A DNA stretch of 64,000 nucleotides from Halorubrum californiense DSM 19288 (GCF_000336875.1 NZ_AOJK01000036.1:61530-125529), one strand, 5' to 3'. Positions 45,885-54,967 are shown, counted from the first letter of the stretch. Numbers and translations: made by a program. The notes: generated from the letters alone by a model not told the origin.

Positions 45885-46421
45885 ATGGAACCGCCGGTCG
45901 TCCCCCGCGACCGCCTCGACGGTTGGACGCTCGTCGCGGAGACGACGGAGCGCCCCTTCGAGGCCGGCCCGGTCTCGGTCACGGCCGGGACGACGCGCTA
46001 CGAACGCGAGACCCCGCCCCCGCGCCCCTTCTTTTTCGCGAGCCGACTCCGGATCTCGCCGGACGCCGGAGCGAACCCCGCCCTGACCCGACTCGTCGAG
46101 TCGCGGGCCCGCGACGGGTTCCGCGACCGCCTCGCCGACCGAGACATCAGCGACCTCGCGCGCCGCGACGAGCGACGCCTCGACCTCGACGACCCGGACG
46201 CGTCGCCCGCGACGCTCACCGTGTTCCATGGCCGCTGTGTGGTCGACGGGGAACGGGTCCCCGTGGAGGCACTGCTCGCGGTGTGGGAGGCCGGCGAGTA
46301 CCTGCTCGCGGGCGGCGCCTACCCGACCGGCAACGGCTTCGAGGCGACCCGGCAGGACGTACTGGCGCTGGTCCGCGGCGTTCGGCCGCCGGACGCCGCC
46401 GCCGCCGAGCGCTCGGAGTAA
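45885..46421 (+). CDS. Conserved haloarchaeal protein, function unknown
   Basis: A 178-residue soluble protein. It opens 'VVPRDRLDGWTLVAETTERP', continues with 'GPVSVTAGTTRYERETPPPR' and 'PFFFASRLRIS', and has a central acidic helix region. The C-terminal half has 'VFHGRCVVDGERVPVEALLA' and 'WEAGEYLLAGGAYPTG'. The strand pattern suggests a single alpha/beta domain. No signal peptide or metal motif is seen. The start is supported by 'ttttatt' about 25-30 bp upstream. It is convergent with the next gene by 4 bp. Confidence 0.6.
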   Translation: MEPPVVPRDRLDGWTLVAETTERPFEAGPVSVTAGTTRYERETPPPRPFFFASRLRISPDAGANPALTRLVESRARDGFRDRLADRDISDLARRDERRLDLDDPDASPATLTVFHGRCVVDGERVPVEALLAVWEAGEYLLAGGAYPTGNGFEATRQDVLALVRGVRPPDAAAAERSE

Positions 46422-46425
46422 CCGG

Positions 46426-46989
46426 TCAGCAGTCGACCGCGCCGGCGCTCGAATCGATCGGCGAGCCGTCGTCCTCGTAATCTGCGTCGCCGACGGCGCC
46501 GGCGAACATCGGGAGCTGGAACTCGTAGGTGTACAGCACGTCGAACGCCGCGAACGGGTCGAGTCCGTCCGCGATCGCCTTCCGGGCGGTCAGTCTGACA
46601 CCGGCGCCGAGCGTCACGATCGGCTCGCCGTCGAGCCGGCCGGCCGTTTCGATCCCGAACTCGTTGCCCGCACCGGGGTCGGTCAGCACGGAGAGGTGGA
46701 TCACCGTCTCCATCGTCGCGCCACCCTCGCCGTCGTCGCCGCCGTCGCCGATCGATATCCGGTACCCGGTCCCGGTGAAACACCGCGTGATCGGGGGGAC
46801 CTCGCTCCGGTTCGCGTCGACGCCGGGCCCCGCGGTCGCGGGACCGGTCGCACCCTCGTCGACGGACGCGGGCGCGACCGTTTTCGATGCCGCGGTCTGG
46901 CCCGCGACCGTGCCGGCACCGAGGCTCGCGGCGACGAGCAGCAGCGCGAGCGCGAGAGCGCGGACGCGAGTTTTCGACGAACGAGTCAT
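46426..46989 (-). CDS. Secreted haloarchaeal protein, function unknown
   Basis: A 187-residue protein with a Sec-type signal (RVRALALALLLVAASLGAGT, cleavage after about residue 30 at 'VAGQTA'). The mature protein has a sequence 'ITRCFTGTGYRISIGDGGDD' and a last residue Cys ('AGAVDC'), so one disulfide between them is possible. It is acidic throughout. It resembles a haloarchaeal family I recall as DUF7332; role unknown. The start is next to the mgsA gene end, with 47 bp between. Confidence 0.65.
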   Translation of the reverse strand: MTRSSKTRVRALALALLLVAASLGAGTVAGQTAASKTVAPASVDEGATGPATAGPGVDANRSEVPPITRCFTGTGYRISIGDGGDDGEGGATMETVIHLSVLTDPGAGNEFGIETAGRLDGEPIVTLGAGVRLTARKAIADGLDPFAAFDVLYTYEFQLPMFAGAVGDADYEDDGSPIDSSAGAVDC

Positions 46990-47036
46990 CAGCCTCCCGT
47001 TCGTTCGGCCGGGTTAAATCACCGCGGTCGGCGGTA

Positions 47037-47417
47037 TCAGTCGAGAGAATCGTCGCCGAGCAGTCCCTCGACGAGCAGCTCCGCGGACGCGACGTTCGTC
47101 GCCAGCGGCACGTCCTTCACGTCGCAGACCCGCAGCAGCGCCGAGATGTCGGGCTCGTGGGCCTGCGCGGTCAGCGGATCGCGGAGGAAGACGACCCCGT
47201 CGATGCGGTCGCTCGCGATCATCGCGCCGATCTGGAGGTCGCCGCCGAACGGCCCCGATGCCTGTCGGTCCACGGAGAGGCCCGTGGCCTCCGCGATGCG
47301 TTTTCCGGTCGTGCCGGTGGTCACCAGCTCGCACTTGTCGAGGACGTCGGTGTACGACTCGACGAACGCGACCATCTCGTCTTTCAGCTCGTCGTGCGCG
47401 ATGAGCGCGATGCGCAT
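47037..47417 (-). CDS. mgsA: Methylglyoxal synthase
   Basis: A 126-residue MGS-like protein that converts dihydroxyacetone phosphate to methylglyoxal plus phosphate. It contains '[20 protein letters not shown]' with the conserved His, '[15 protein letters not shown]' phosphate loop, '[14 protein letters not shown]' with the catalytic Asp, and '[20 protein letters not shown]' with the second His/Asp. Length is short but normal for archaeal members. Methylglyoxal synthase in haloarchaea may serve overflow glycolysis or aromatic amino-acid precursor routes. Confidence 0.93.
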   Translation of the reverse strand: MRIALIAHDELKDEMVAFVESYTDVLDKCELVTTGTTGKRIAEATGLSVDRQASGPFGGDLQIGAMIASDRIDGVVFLRDPLTAQAHEPDISALLRVCDVKDVPLATNVASAELLVEGLLGDDSLD

Positions 47418-47482
47418 ACGGAGGGGTCACGGCGGCGTCGCTTAAGTACTGGCTTCGGCGCAGCGGTCGCCCGGCTCACCCG

Positions 47483-48883
47483 TCACTCGGTCGGTGCGGG
47501 GTCATCGCCCGCACCGCCGCTCCTCTCGGCCGCGCTGCCTCCCCCCGCTCCGCCGTCGCCCGCGTCCGCACTGCCGCTCGCTTCGCGCCGGTCGAACCGT
47601 CCGAGCGCGACCCGGCGGAGCGTGCCGGGGCTGTGGCGGCGGATCACCCACACCGCGCTGGCGGCGAAGACGGCGACCCCGAGCGTCACCAGCGACGTCC
47701 CGGCGAGCGCCGGTCCCCGGAGTCCGCCCGCGAGCGTCGTCCCCGAGGCGCCCGCGAGGAGGTCTGCGGCCACGACGAGCGCGGTCCCGACGGACAGCAG
47801 CGTCCCGTCGGCGGCCGCGAGCCGGTCGTCGTAGAGGTCGTCGATCATCGGCACCGCCTCGAAGCCGAGCCGGTCGCTGTACCGCTCGACCCAGACGCCG
47901 AACGGGACGATGTGGTACAGCGTGCCGACGATCACGAACCCGACGACGCCGAGGAGAAGGAGGGGCGCGCTGCCGGGCCCGCCGAGGACGTGGTCCGGGG
48001 CGGTCGGCGACCGGAGCCACGCGGGCGCGGCGGTCGCGACCCACGCCGCGAGCGCGACGACGGCGTACCGGGAGTGCATCGGCGTGCGCTCGACGCGCAT
48101 CTCGTAGAGCCGACGGGCGAGGACGACGGCGAACCCCAGCGCAGCGAGCAGGATCAGGGCCGCGCCGACGCGGGCGAGGGCGGTCGCCCCGACCAGTCGT
48201 CCGCCCGCGAGCGCGACGACGCCGACGGGGTGGCCGACCTCCTCGACCGCGCGGAGGCGGTGGTCGACCCCGTGAAGCTCCGTCTGCGTGAACATCGTGC
48301 CGAGCCGGTACAGCGCGCCGTAGACGGTGGTCAGCACCGCGCCGAAGACGGCGAGGGTGACGTGGGCGCCGCGGACGCCGGCGTGCGAGACGCCGGAGTC
48401 GGCGAGGAGCCCGGCGCCGAGATCCGCCGCGAGCAGGACGCCGAGTCCGGTGAGGGCGACGAAGAAGCCGAGCGCGGCGACGAAGTGGCGCTCGGTCACG
48501 TCGAAGTCGTCGACGGTCGCGAGCGTCCGACCGAGGTTGTAGACGAACGCCCAGAAGCCGAGGAGCATGACGGCGCCGAACCCCGCGAGCCAGGGGAGCC
48601 GGCCCAGCGCGAGCGCGGTCGCGAAGCCGACCAGTCCTCCGACGACCAGCGCGAGCTGGGCGCTCGCGAGTCGCCGCGAGTGGAGCGTCGTCCCCGACCA
48701 CACCGGGGCGAACTGCGTCATCGCGCCCATGATCGTCACGCAGACCCACCCGACGAGGAACAGGTGGACGTGGACGAGGCCGCCGAGTCCCGGCATCGCG
48801 TCGACGACCAGCCCGACCCCGACGAGCAGGGCGGCGCCGAGGAGGCCGAGCCCGACGAGGAAGTGCCGGAGCGGGACCGTCAT
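47483..48883 (-). CDS. Polytopic membrane protein, haem-copper-oxidase-I-like
   Basis: A 466-residue protein (start ATG 48883; 48928 possible) with about 12 hydrophobic helices. 'LGGLVHVHLFLVGWVCVTIM' near the second helix, 'GVRGAHVTLAVFGAVLTTVY' with a conserved-looking His, and 'GTLYHIVPFGVWVERYSD' are the only clear His-containing membrane motifs, which recall haem-copper oxidase subunit I or NO-reductase-like paralogues that lack some ligands. The C-terminus is a Gly/Ser/Asp-rich soluble tail. Possible roles include haem sensing or NO handling, but the function is unknown. It is convergent with nothing and follows mgsA on the same strand, 65 bp apart. Confidence 0.65.
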   Translation of the reverse strand: MTVPLRHFLVGLGLLGAALLVGVGLVVDAMPGLGGLVHVHLFLVGWVCVTIMGAMTQFAPVWSGTTLHSRRLASAQLALVVGGLVGFATALALGRLPWLAGFGAVMLLGFWAFVYNLGRTLATVDDFDVTERHFVAALGFFVALTGLGVLLAADLGAGLLADSGVSHAGVRGAHVTLAVFGAVLTTVYGALYRLGTMFTQTELHGVDHRLRAVEEVGHPVGVVALAGGRLVGATALARVGAALILLAALGFAVVLARRLYEMRVERTPMHSRYAVVALAAWVATAAPAWLRSPTAPDHVLGGPGSAPLLLLGVVGFVIVGTLYHIVPFGVWVERYSDRLGFEAVPMIDDLYDDRLAAADGTLLSVGTALVVAADLLAGASGTTLAGGLRGPALAGTSLVTLGVAVFAASAVWVIRRHSPGTLRRVALGRFDRREASGSADAGDGGAGGGSAAERSGGAGDDPAPTE

Positions 48884-49003
48884 GGGCGGTCCCTGTGCCG
48901 TGTCGATACCGCCCGGAACTGCCCCCATGTTCGAACCGTCGGACGCCGGCACCCTCCGACTGTCCCCGAAGATGTTCGCGGGCTCACCACGGAACGAGGC
49001 GGT

Positions 49004-49009
49004 CTTAAG
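49004..49009 (+). promoter_or_regulatory. TATA-like element before the hyu genes
   Basis: cttaag at 49004-49009 lies 25-30 bp upstream of a small ORF start (49034) and 94 bp before hyuA. It is a palindrome and could in principle also drive the divergent gene ending at 47483. Confidence 0.4.
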
Positions 49010-49033
49010 GTCGTCCGGTAACGAGGGCTTCCC

Positions 49034-49102
49034 ATGTTACGCGAGCGAGACACCGCGCCGTCCGGCGTCCGGAACCCCCGCGGCGCCGCGGAGGTGTCGT
49101 AG
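49034..49102 (+). CDS. Possible 22-residue leader ORF of hyuAB
   Basis: The ATG at 49034 is exactly where a leaderless transcript would start, given the TATA element at 49004. The frame encodes MLRERDTAPSGVRNPRGAAE and two more residues, then TAG, which touches the hyuA ATG (tagatg). Such an arrangement would couple hyuA translation to the leader. It could equally be an untranslated leader. No homology is recognised. Confidence 0.3.
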   Translation: MLRERDTAPSGVRNPRGAAEVS

Positions 49103-51166
49103 ATGGGCGGGGAAGCGGCGGACGGCCGAACGACGGCCGAGCGAACGACTGAGGACCGGACGACCGCGGGACGAGCGATCGGCGTCGATGTCGGCGGGAC
49201 GTTCACCGACGTGGCGCTCTCGCTCGACGGCGACCTCGTTACCGCGAAGGTGCCGAGTACCGCAGACCAGAGCGAAGGCGTCGCGGCGGGCATCGAGAAG
49301 GCCTGCGAGGCGGCCGGGATCGACCCCGGAAGCGTGACCGAGTTCTCCCACGCGATGACCGTCTCCGTCAACGCGCTTCTGGAGGGCGACGGCGCGCGGA
49401 CCGCCCTCGTGACGACCGAGGGGTTCCGCGACGTGCTGGAGATCGGCCGACAGACCCGGCCGTCGCTGTACGACCTCGACGCCGAGAAGCCGGCGCCGCT
49501 GGTCCCCAGACGCCGCCGGTTCGAGGTCCCCGAGCGCGCAACGGTCGACGGGATCGAGGAGTCCGTCGACGACGCGGAGATCGAATCGCTCGTCGGCGAC
49601 CTCCGCGACGCGGACGTCGAGTCCGTCGCGGTCTGCCTGCTCCACGCCTACGCGCACCCCGAGAACGAGGCCCGTCTCGCGGACGCGCTGCGCGACGCGC
49701 TCGACGTTCCGGTGTCGGCCTCCCACGAGGTGCTCCCGGAGTTCCGCGAGTACGAGCGGACCTCGACGACCGTCGTCGACGCGTACGTGCGCCCGGCGAT
49801 CGACGGGTACGTCGGCCGCCTGACGGAGCGCGCGCGGGAGTTGGGCCTCCCGCAACCGCAGATCATGCAGGCAAACGGCGGCGTCACCGACGCCGAGACT
49901 GTCAGGCGGAACGCCGTGACGACCGTCCTCTCCGGGCCCGCGGCCGGCGTCGTGGGCGCGAGCGCGACGGCGGCGACCGACGCCGACCGCGACGGGCTGA
50001 TCACCTTCGACATGGGCGGCACCTCCAGCGACGTGAGCCTCGTCCGCGACGGCGAGGTCGAGCGGACCACGGAGTCGGCCATCGCCGACCGACCGATCGG
50101 CACCCCGATGGTCGACGTCGAGACGGTCGGCGCCGGCGGGGGGTCGATCGCGTGGGTCGACGCCGGCGGCGCGCTCCGGATCGGCCCGCGCTCGGCCGGC
50201 GCCGACCCCGGGCCCGCCTGCTACGGGAAGGGCGGCACGGAGCCGACCGTGACGGACGCGAACCTCGTGTTGGGGTACGTCGGCGCGGACACGGACCTCG
50301 GCGGCGACCTGTCGCTCGACGCGGCGGCCGCGCGCGACGCGCTCGCCGCCCTCGCCGACGAGGCCGGGATGGCGGGGCCGGTCGCGGCCGCGCTCGGCGT
50401 CCACCGCGTCGCGAACGCCGACATGACCCGCGCGATCCGCTCGGTCACCGTCGAGCGCGGCCACGACCCCCGGCAGTTCGGCCTCGTCGCGTTCGGCGGC
50501 GCCGGCCCGATGCACGCGGTCCAGATCGCCGACGGCCTCGACGTGGAACGCGTCGTCGTCCCGCACGCGTCGGGCGTCCTGTCGGCGTACGGCCTCCTCG
50601 CGGCCGACGAGACGCGCGACGCCGTGCGGACGCGACAGGCCCCCCTCGCGGCAGTCGACCCCGAGGCGGTCGACGCGCTCTACGGGGAGCTGGCCGACGG
50701 CCTGCTGGACGAGGTCAGCGACCCGGACGCCGCGCGCGTCGAGTACGCCGCGGACCTGCGGTACGCCGGGCAGAGCTTCGAACTCACCGTCGACGTCGAG
50801 CGCCCGTTCGACCCCGCGGCCGCCGGCGAGCGCTTCGCGGCGGCCCACGACTCGGCGTACGGCTACCGCGCGGACGAGCCCGTCGAACTGGTGAACTGCC
50901 GCGCGACGGCGACCGTCCCACGGAGCGCGCCGGCGATCGAATCCGTCGGCGCTCCCGGCGCGGAGCCGCGGACCACCCGCGAGGCGGTGTTCCCCGACGG
51001 GGCCCGCGAGACTCCCGTCTACGACCGCGATCGGTTCCAGGCCGACGGCGCTGTCGAGGGGCCCGTCGTTGTCGAGGGCCCGGAGAGCACGGTCGTCGTC
51101 CCGCCGGCGTGGGGCGTTCGGCTACGCGGCGACGGCGCGCTGGTCGCGGAGGTGAGCGACGCGTGA
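49103..51166 (+). CDS. hyuA: Hydantoinase/5-oxoprolinase A subunit
   Basis: A 687-residue ATP-dependent HyuA/OplaA-type subunit. 'GVDVGGTFTDVALSLDGD' is the N-terminal actin-like ATPase phosphate loop. Family features are 'HAMTVSVNALLEGDGARTAL', 'TTEGFRDVLEIGRQTRPSLY', 'MQANGGVTDAETVRRNAVTT', 'LSGPAAGVVGA', 'FDMGGTSSDVSLV' and 'PMVDVETVGAGGGSIAWVD'. It opens cyclic amides such as hydantoins or 5-oxoproline, or carboxylates acetone or acetophenone in related enzymes, so the substrate is not certain. It is coupled to hyuB by a GTGA overlap. Confidence 0.93.
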   Translation: MGGEAADGRTTAERTTEDRTTAGRAIGVDVGGTFTDVALSLDGDLVTAKVPSTADQSEGVAAGIEKACEAAGIDPGSVTEFSHAMTVSVNALLEGDGARTALVTTEGFRDVLEIGRQTRPSLYDLDAEKPAPLVPRRRRFEVPERATVDGIEESVDDAEIESLVGDLRDADVESVAVCLLHAYAHPENEARLADALRDALDVPVSASHEVLPEFREYERTSTTVVDAYVRPAIDGYVGRLTERARELGLPQPQIMQANGGVTDAETVRRNAVTTVLSGPAAGVVGASATAATDADRDGLITFDMGGTSSDVSLVRDGEVERTTESAIADRPIGTPMVDVETVGAGGGSIAWVDAGGALRIGPRSAGADPGPACYGKGGTEPTVTDANLVLGYVGADTDLGGDLSLDAAAARDALAALADEAGMAGPVAAALGVHRVANADMTRAIRSVTVERGHDPRQFGLVAFGGAGPMHAVQIADGLDVERVVVPHASGVLSAYGLLAADETRDAVRTRQAPLAAVDPEAVDALYGELADGLLDEVSDPDAARVEYAADLRYAGQSFELTVDVERPFDPAAAGERFAAAHDSAYGYRADEPVELVNCRATATVPRSAPAIESVGAPGAEPRTTREAVFPDGARETPVYDRDRFQADGAVEGPVVVEGPESTVVVPPAWGVRLRGDGALVAEVSDA

Positions 51167-52785
51167 GCGACGGGAACACGGACGCCGCGACCGACGCGGA
51201 CATCGACCCGGTCTCGCTGGAGATCCTCCGGAACCAACTGGAGAGCGTCGCGAGCGAGATGGGCCACGTGCTGATCCGCGGGGCGTACTCGCCGAACATC
51301 AAGGAACGACAGGACTGCTCGACGGCGCTGTTCGACGCCGAAGGACGGATGCTCGCGCAAGCCGAACACATCCCGGTCCACCTCGGCGCGATGCCGGACG
51401 CGGTCGGTGTCGTCCTCGAAAAGGACCCGAAGCCGGGGGACGTGTTCGTCGTCAACGACCCGTTCGCCGGCGGGACGCACCTCCCGGACGTGACGCTCGT
51501 CTCGACGATCGCGCCCGACGACGAGATCGTCGGCTACGCCGTGTCGCGCGCGCACCACGCCGACGTCGGGGGGAGCGCGCCGGGGAGCATGCCGCCCGGC
51601 GCGCGAGAGATATACGAGGAGGGGCTCCGGCTCCCGGCGGTCCGGCTCGTCGACGGCGGCGAGCCGAACGAGTCCGTCCGGGACCTGATCCTCGCCAACG
51701 TCCGCACGCCGGACGAGCGCGAGGCGGACCTCCGAGCGCAGCGTGCCGCGAACGCCCGCGCGGAGGAGCGCGTCGGCGAACTCCTCGACGAACACGGAGC
51801 CACGCTGTTCGACGCCTTCGACGCCGTCATCGACTACTCCCGCGACCGGATCGAAGCCGAGGTCCGGGAACTCCCGGACGGCACCTATCGAGCACGAGAC
51901 GTTCTGGAGGGGGACGGCGTCACCGACGCGGAGATCCCTGTCGCGGTCGCCGTCACCGTCGACGGCGCCGCGATCGACGTCGACTTCGCTGGCACCGCCG
52001 ATCAGGTGGAGGGGAACCTGAACGCCCCGTTCTCGGTCGCGAAGAGCGCGGTGTACTTCGTCGTCCGCGCGATCACCGACCCGGAGATACCGCCGAATCA
52101 CGGCTGTTACGAGCCCGTATCTATCTCGGCGACGGAGGGGTCGCTGCTCGACCCCCGGCCGCCGGCCGCGGTCGTCGGCGGGAACGTCGAGACGAGCCAG
52201 CGCGTCACCGACGTGACGCTGGAAGCGCTCGCGGCGGCGGTTCCAGACGTCGTTCCCGCCGGCGGACAGGGGACGATGAACAACCTGATCATCGGCGATC
52301 GCGGCGGCGAGTTCACCTACTACGAGACCATCGCCGGCGGCTTCGGCGGCCGGCCGACCAAGGACGGGATGGACGGCGTCCAGGTCGCGATGACCAACAC
52401 GCTCAACACGCCGGTCGAGGCGCTGGAGACGGCGTACCCGCTTCGCGTCGAGCGCTACGCGCTGCGCCCGTCGAGCGGCGGCGACGGCCGCCACCGCGGC
52501 GGCCTCGGAATCGAACGGGCCGTCACCGTCGAGACCGACGCCACCGTCTCGCTGCTGACCGAGCGGCGGCGGACCGCCCCGCGCGGCCTCGACGGCGGCG
52601 GGGACGGCGCGCTCGGCGAGAACCTGATCGACGGCGATGCGGTCCCGGCGAAGGCGTCCGTCGACGTCGCGGCCGGGACGACGGTCTCGATCCGTACCCC
52701 CGGAGGCGGCGGCCACGGCGACCCCGCCGAGCGCGACCCGGAGGCTCGCGAGCGAGACCGGCGAGACGGGAAAGTCGAGGACTGA
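51163..52785 (+). CDS. hyuB: Hydantoinase/5-oxoprolinase B subunit
   Basis: A 540-residue HyuB/OplaB subunit, partner of HyuA. The N-terminus 'DPVSLEILRNQLESVASEMG' and 'NIKERQDCSTALFDAEGRML' are typical, followed by 'AEHIPVHLGAMPDAVG', 'FVVNDPFAGGTHLPDVTLVS', 'AHHADVGGSAPGSMPPGARE' (metal-binding His/Asp pattern) and 'GGQGTMNNLIIG'. GTG start at 51163 overlaps the hyuA stop by four bases. Length is normal. Convergent with the aCPSF1 gene. Confidence 0.93.
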   Translation: MSDGNTDAATDADIDPVSLEILRNQLESVASEMGHVLIRGAYSPNIKERQDCSTALFDAEGRMLAQAEHIPVHLGAMPDAVGVVLEKDPKPGDVFVVNDPFAGGTHLPDVTLVSTIAPDDEIVGYAVSRAHHADVGGSAPGSMPPGAREIYEEGLRLPAVRLVDGGEPNESVRDLILANVRTPDEREADLRAQRAANARAEERVGELLDEHGATLFDAFDAVIDYSRDRIEAEVRELPDGTYRARDVLEGDGVTDAEIPVAVAVTVDGAAIDVDFAGTADQVEGNLNAPFSVAKSAVYFVVRAITDPEIPPNHGCYEPVSISATEGSLLDPRPPAAVVGGNVETSQRVTDVTLEALAAAVPDVVPAGGQGTMNNLIIGDRGGEFTYYETIAGGFGGRPTKDGMDGVQVAMTNTLNTPVEALETAYPLRVERYALRPSSGGDGRHRGGLGIERAVTVETDATVSLLTERRRTAPRGLDGGGDGALGENLIDGDAVPAKASVDVAAGTTVSIRTPGGGGHGDPAERDPEARERDRRDGKVED

Positions 52786-52813
52786 CAAGTAGAGCGCGGA
52801 CCCGGCGCCCGGC

Positions 52814-54739
52814 CTACTTGAACCGGAACGTCTCCAGGTTCTTCGGCGCGAACGTCCGCATGTTGTAGTCGTGGTACAGCGCCGAGGAGAGGTCCTGAAC
52901 GGAGCTCTCGTCGCCGTGGACGCAGAGCACCTTCTCCGGGCGCGGGTTCATCGTTTTCACGAAGTTCTCCAGCCCCTGTCGGTCGGCGTGGCCGGAGAAG
53001 CCGTCGACGACCTCGGTGCCCATCTCGAGGGTGAGCGTGTCGCCGCGGCTCCCGCCGCCCCAGCCGTCGACCGGGATCTCGTCCCAGCCGTTCTGGATCC
53101 GGCGGCCGAGCGTCCCCTGCGCCTGATAGCCGACGAAGACGAGGTTCGAGTCCGGGTCGGGGCCGATGTGGCGGAGCCACGACATGATCGGGCCGCCCTC
53201 GATCATCCCCGACGTGGAGATGACGATACACTCGTCGCCGTCGGCGACCTCCTGCCGCTCGTCCTCGCCGGCGTCGATGTGGTTGAACTGGTCGGCGAGG
53301 AACGGGTTCTCGTCCTCGTGGAAGATGCGGTCGCGGAGGTCGTCGCGGAGGTACTCGGGGTAGGTGGTGTGGATCGCGGTCGCCTCCCAGATCATCCCGT
53401 CGAGGTGGACGGGCATCTCCGGGATCTCCCCCTTGCGCATCGCCTCCTCCAAGACGAGCATGATCTCCTGTGACCGCCCCACGGCGAAGGCGGGGATGAC
53501 GACCTTCCCGCCCTGCTCGTACGTCTCGTTGATGACCTCCTTCAGCGCCTCCTCGGAGTCCTCCTGATCGGTCTGGTAGTCGTTGCGGCCGCCGTAGGTG
53601 GACTCCAGCACGAGCGTCTCCACGCGCGGGAAGTCGTTGACCGCGCCGTTGAACAGGCGGGTGTCCTCGTAGTGGATGTCGCCCGAGAACGCGACGTTGT
53701 AGAGGCCGTCGCCGATGTGGAAGTGGGTGACGGCGCTGCCGAGGATGTGGCCCGCGTTGTGGAACGTGAGCTTCACGTCCGGGGCCACGTCGGTCACGTC
53801 GCCGTACTCCAGCGGAATGGTGTGTTTGATCGCCTCGCGGACCTGCGACGACTCGTACGGCGGCGTCCGGCCGTCCTTGGCGGCGACGTCGAGGTAGTCG
53901 AGGGTGAGCAGGCCCATCAGGTCGCGGGTCGGCTCCGTCGTGTAGATGGGGCCGTCGTACCCGTACTTGAACAGCAGCGGGACCAGCGCGGAGTGGTCGA
54001 GGTGGGCGTGGGTCAGGATGACCGCGTCGAGCGTCGCCGCGCCCGCGCCGAGCGCCTCGGGCACCTGAAGGTACGGGACCTCGCCCTCGGCGCCGGGCTT
54101 GTCGCCGCAGTCGATGAGGATCCGCGTCTCGGGCGTCGAGAGGATGAAGGCCGCACGGCCGACCTCGCGGCAGCAGCCGAGCGTCGTGATCCGGACCCAC
54201 TCGTCGTCGGACATCTCCTCACGGTGGATCTGCCGGCCGACGCGTTCGAGGATGTCGCGGCGCTCCTCGCGCTCGTTCTTCAGGAAGCCGCGGACGTTCG
54301 AGACGGTGGAGGACTCGATGGGCGGCGTCCGGACGACCTCGGGGGTCCACCCCACCTCTTGGGTGATCTCCCGGAGCGTCGAGCCGCGGCGGCCGATCAC
54401 CATCCCGGGCTTTTCGGCCTCGATGACGACCTCGCCGGTGTCCTCGTGGAAGTCGAGGGAGGTCACGCCGGCGTCGTCGGGGATCACGTCGCGGACCTCG
54501 TCTTCGGCCCGCGCCGGCGGCGAGAGGGCGCTCGGGTCCGGGCGGACCGTGATCCGCTTGCGGAGCTTCGAGGCGAGCCGGCGGATCAGGTCGCCGTCGC
54601 CCGCGAAGCGCTTGGGGTCGCGCGTGTACACGACCAGCTCCGGCCCCTCGTATTTCACGTCGGTGACCGTGATGTCGTTCGGAATCTCCTGTTCGATCTC
54701 TGATTTCAACGTATCGAGTTGCTTGTCGACTTGACTCAT
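52814..54739 (-). CDS. aCPSF1/FttA beta-CASP ribonuclease (transcription termination factor)
   Basis: A 641-residue archaeal CPSF73 homologue that cleaves nascent RNA 3' ends and drives archaeal transcription termination. Two KH domains come first (about residues 1-75 and 75-150, with GxxG 'VIGRRGSTLREI'). The metallo-beta-lactamase core has 'ILIDCGDKPG' and 'LTHAHLDHSALVP' (His244, His246, Asp248, His249), with further ligands in 'HNAGHILGSAVTHF' and 'AFSGDIHY'. The beta-CASP insert includes 'LESTYGGRNDY' and 'VIPAFAVGRSQEIMLVLEEA'; the C-terminus has 'FSGHADRQGLENFV' and 'VLCVHGDESSVQDL'. Length is normal. A possible leader ORF lies directly upstream. Confidence 0.96.
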   Translation of the reverse strand: MSQVDKQLDTLKSEIEQEIPNDITVTDVKYEGPELVVYTRDPKRFAGDGDLIRRLASKLRKRITVRPDPSALSPPARAEDEVRDVIPDDAGVTSLDFHEDTGEVVIEAEKPGMVIGRRGSTLREITQEVGWTPEVVRTPPIESSTVSNVRGFLKNEREERRDILERVGRQIHREEMSDDEWVRITTLGCCREVGRAAFILSTPETRILIDCGDKPGAEGEVPYLQVPEALGAGAATLDAVILTHAHLDHSALVPLLFKYGYDGPIYTTEPTRDLMGLLTLDYLDVAAKDGRTPPYESSQVREAIKHTIPLEYGDVTDVAPDVKLTFHNAGHILGSAVTHFHIGDGLYNVAFSGDIHYEDTRLFNGAVNDFPRVETLVLESTYGGRNDYQTDQEDSEEALKEVINETYEQGGKVVIPAFAVGRSQEIMLVLEEAMRKGEIPEMPVHLDGMIWEATAIHTTYPEYLRDDLRDRIFHEDENPFLADQFNHIDAGEDERQEVADGDECIVISTSGMIEGGPIMSWLRHIGPDPDSNLVFVGYQAQGTLGRRIQNGWDEIPVDGWGGGSRGDTLTLEMGTEVVDGFSGHADRQGLENFVKTMNPRPEKVLCVHGDESSVQDLSSALYHDYNMRTFAPKNLETFRFK

Positions 54740-54742
54740 ATC

Positions 54743-54838
54743 TCACTGCGGGTCGTCGAGGCCGCCGTCGTCGTCGAATCGCGTCGCGCGTCGCGCGGCG
54801 ACTCGCCGCCGATCGATCGACCGTGACGGGGTAGGCAT
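54743..54838 (-). CDS. Possible 31-residue ORF in the aCPSF1 leader
   Basis: Read on the minus strand, the ATG at 54838 opens MPTPSRSIDRRRVAARRATR and ten or so further residues (FDDDGGLDDPQ), ending at TGA only three bases before the aCPSF1 ATG. The only TATA-like element upstream (54919-54926) would give an mRNA start near 54890, so the transcript would carry this ORF in a leader of about 150 nt. It may be a coupling peptide or chance. Confidence 0.25.
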   Translation of the reverse strand: MPTPSRSIDRRRVAARRATRFDDDGGLDDPQ

Positions 54839-54918
54839 AGTGGAAGTACTGTCCGTACTGGTTCCGTGCGCGGGAACAGCCAGCGAAAACCCGCTTGGAT
54901 CAGGGTACTTCCCCGCCG

Positions 54919-54926
54919 TTATAAAA
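54919..54926. promoter_or_regulatory. Shared divergent TATA-like element
   Basis: ttataaaa (54919-54926) lies between the divergent starts of aCPSF1 (54739, minus) and the hypothetical gene (54968, plus). Read on the minus strand it is ttttataa, a good haloarchaeal TATA. A small hairpin cccttcgcaaaggg sits next to it. Which gene it serves is not certain. Confidence 0.4.
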
Positions 54927-54967
54927 CCCTTCGCAAAGGGCAAGCCGACGGCGGGCGAAGCCGCTCC

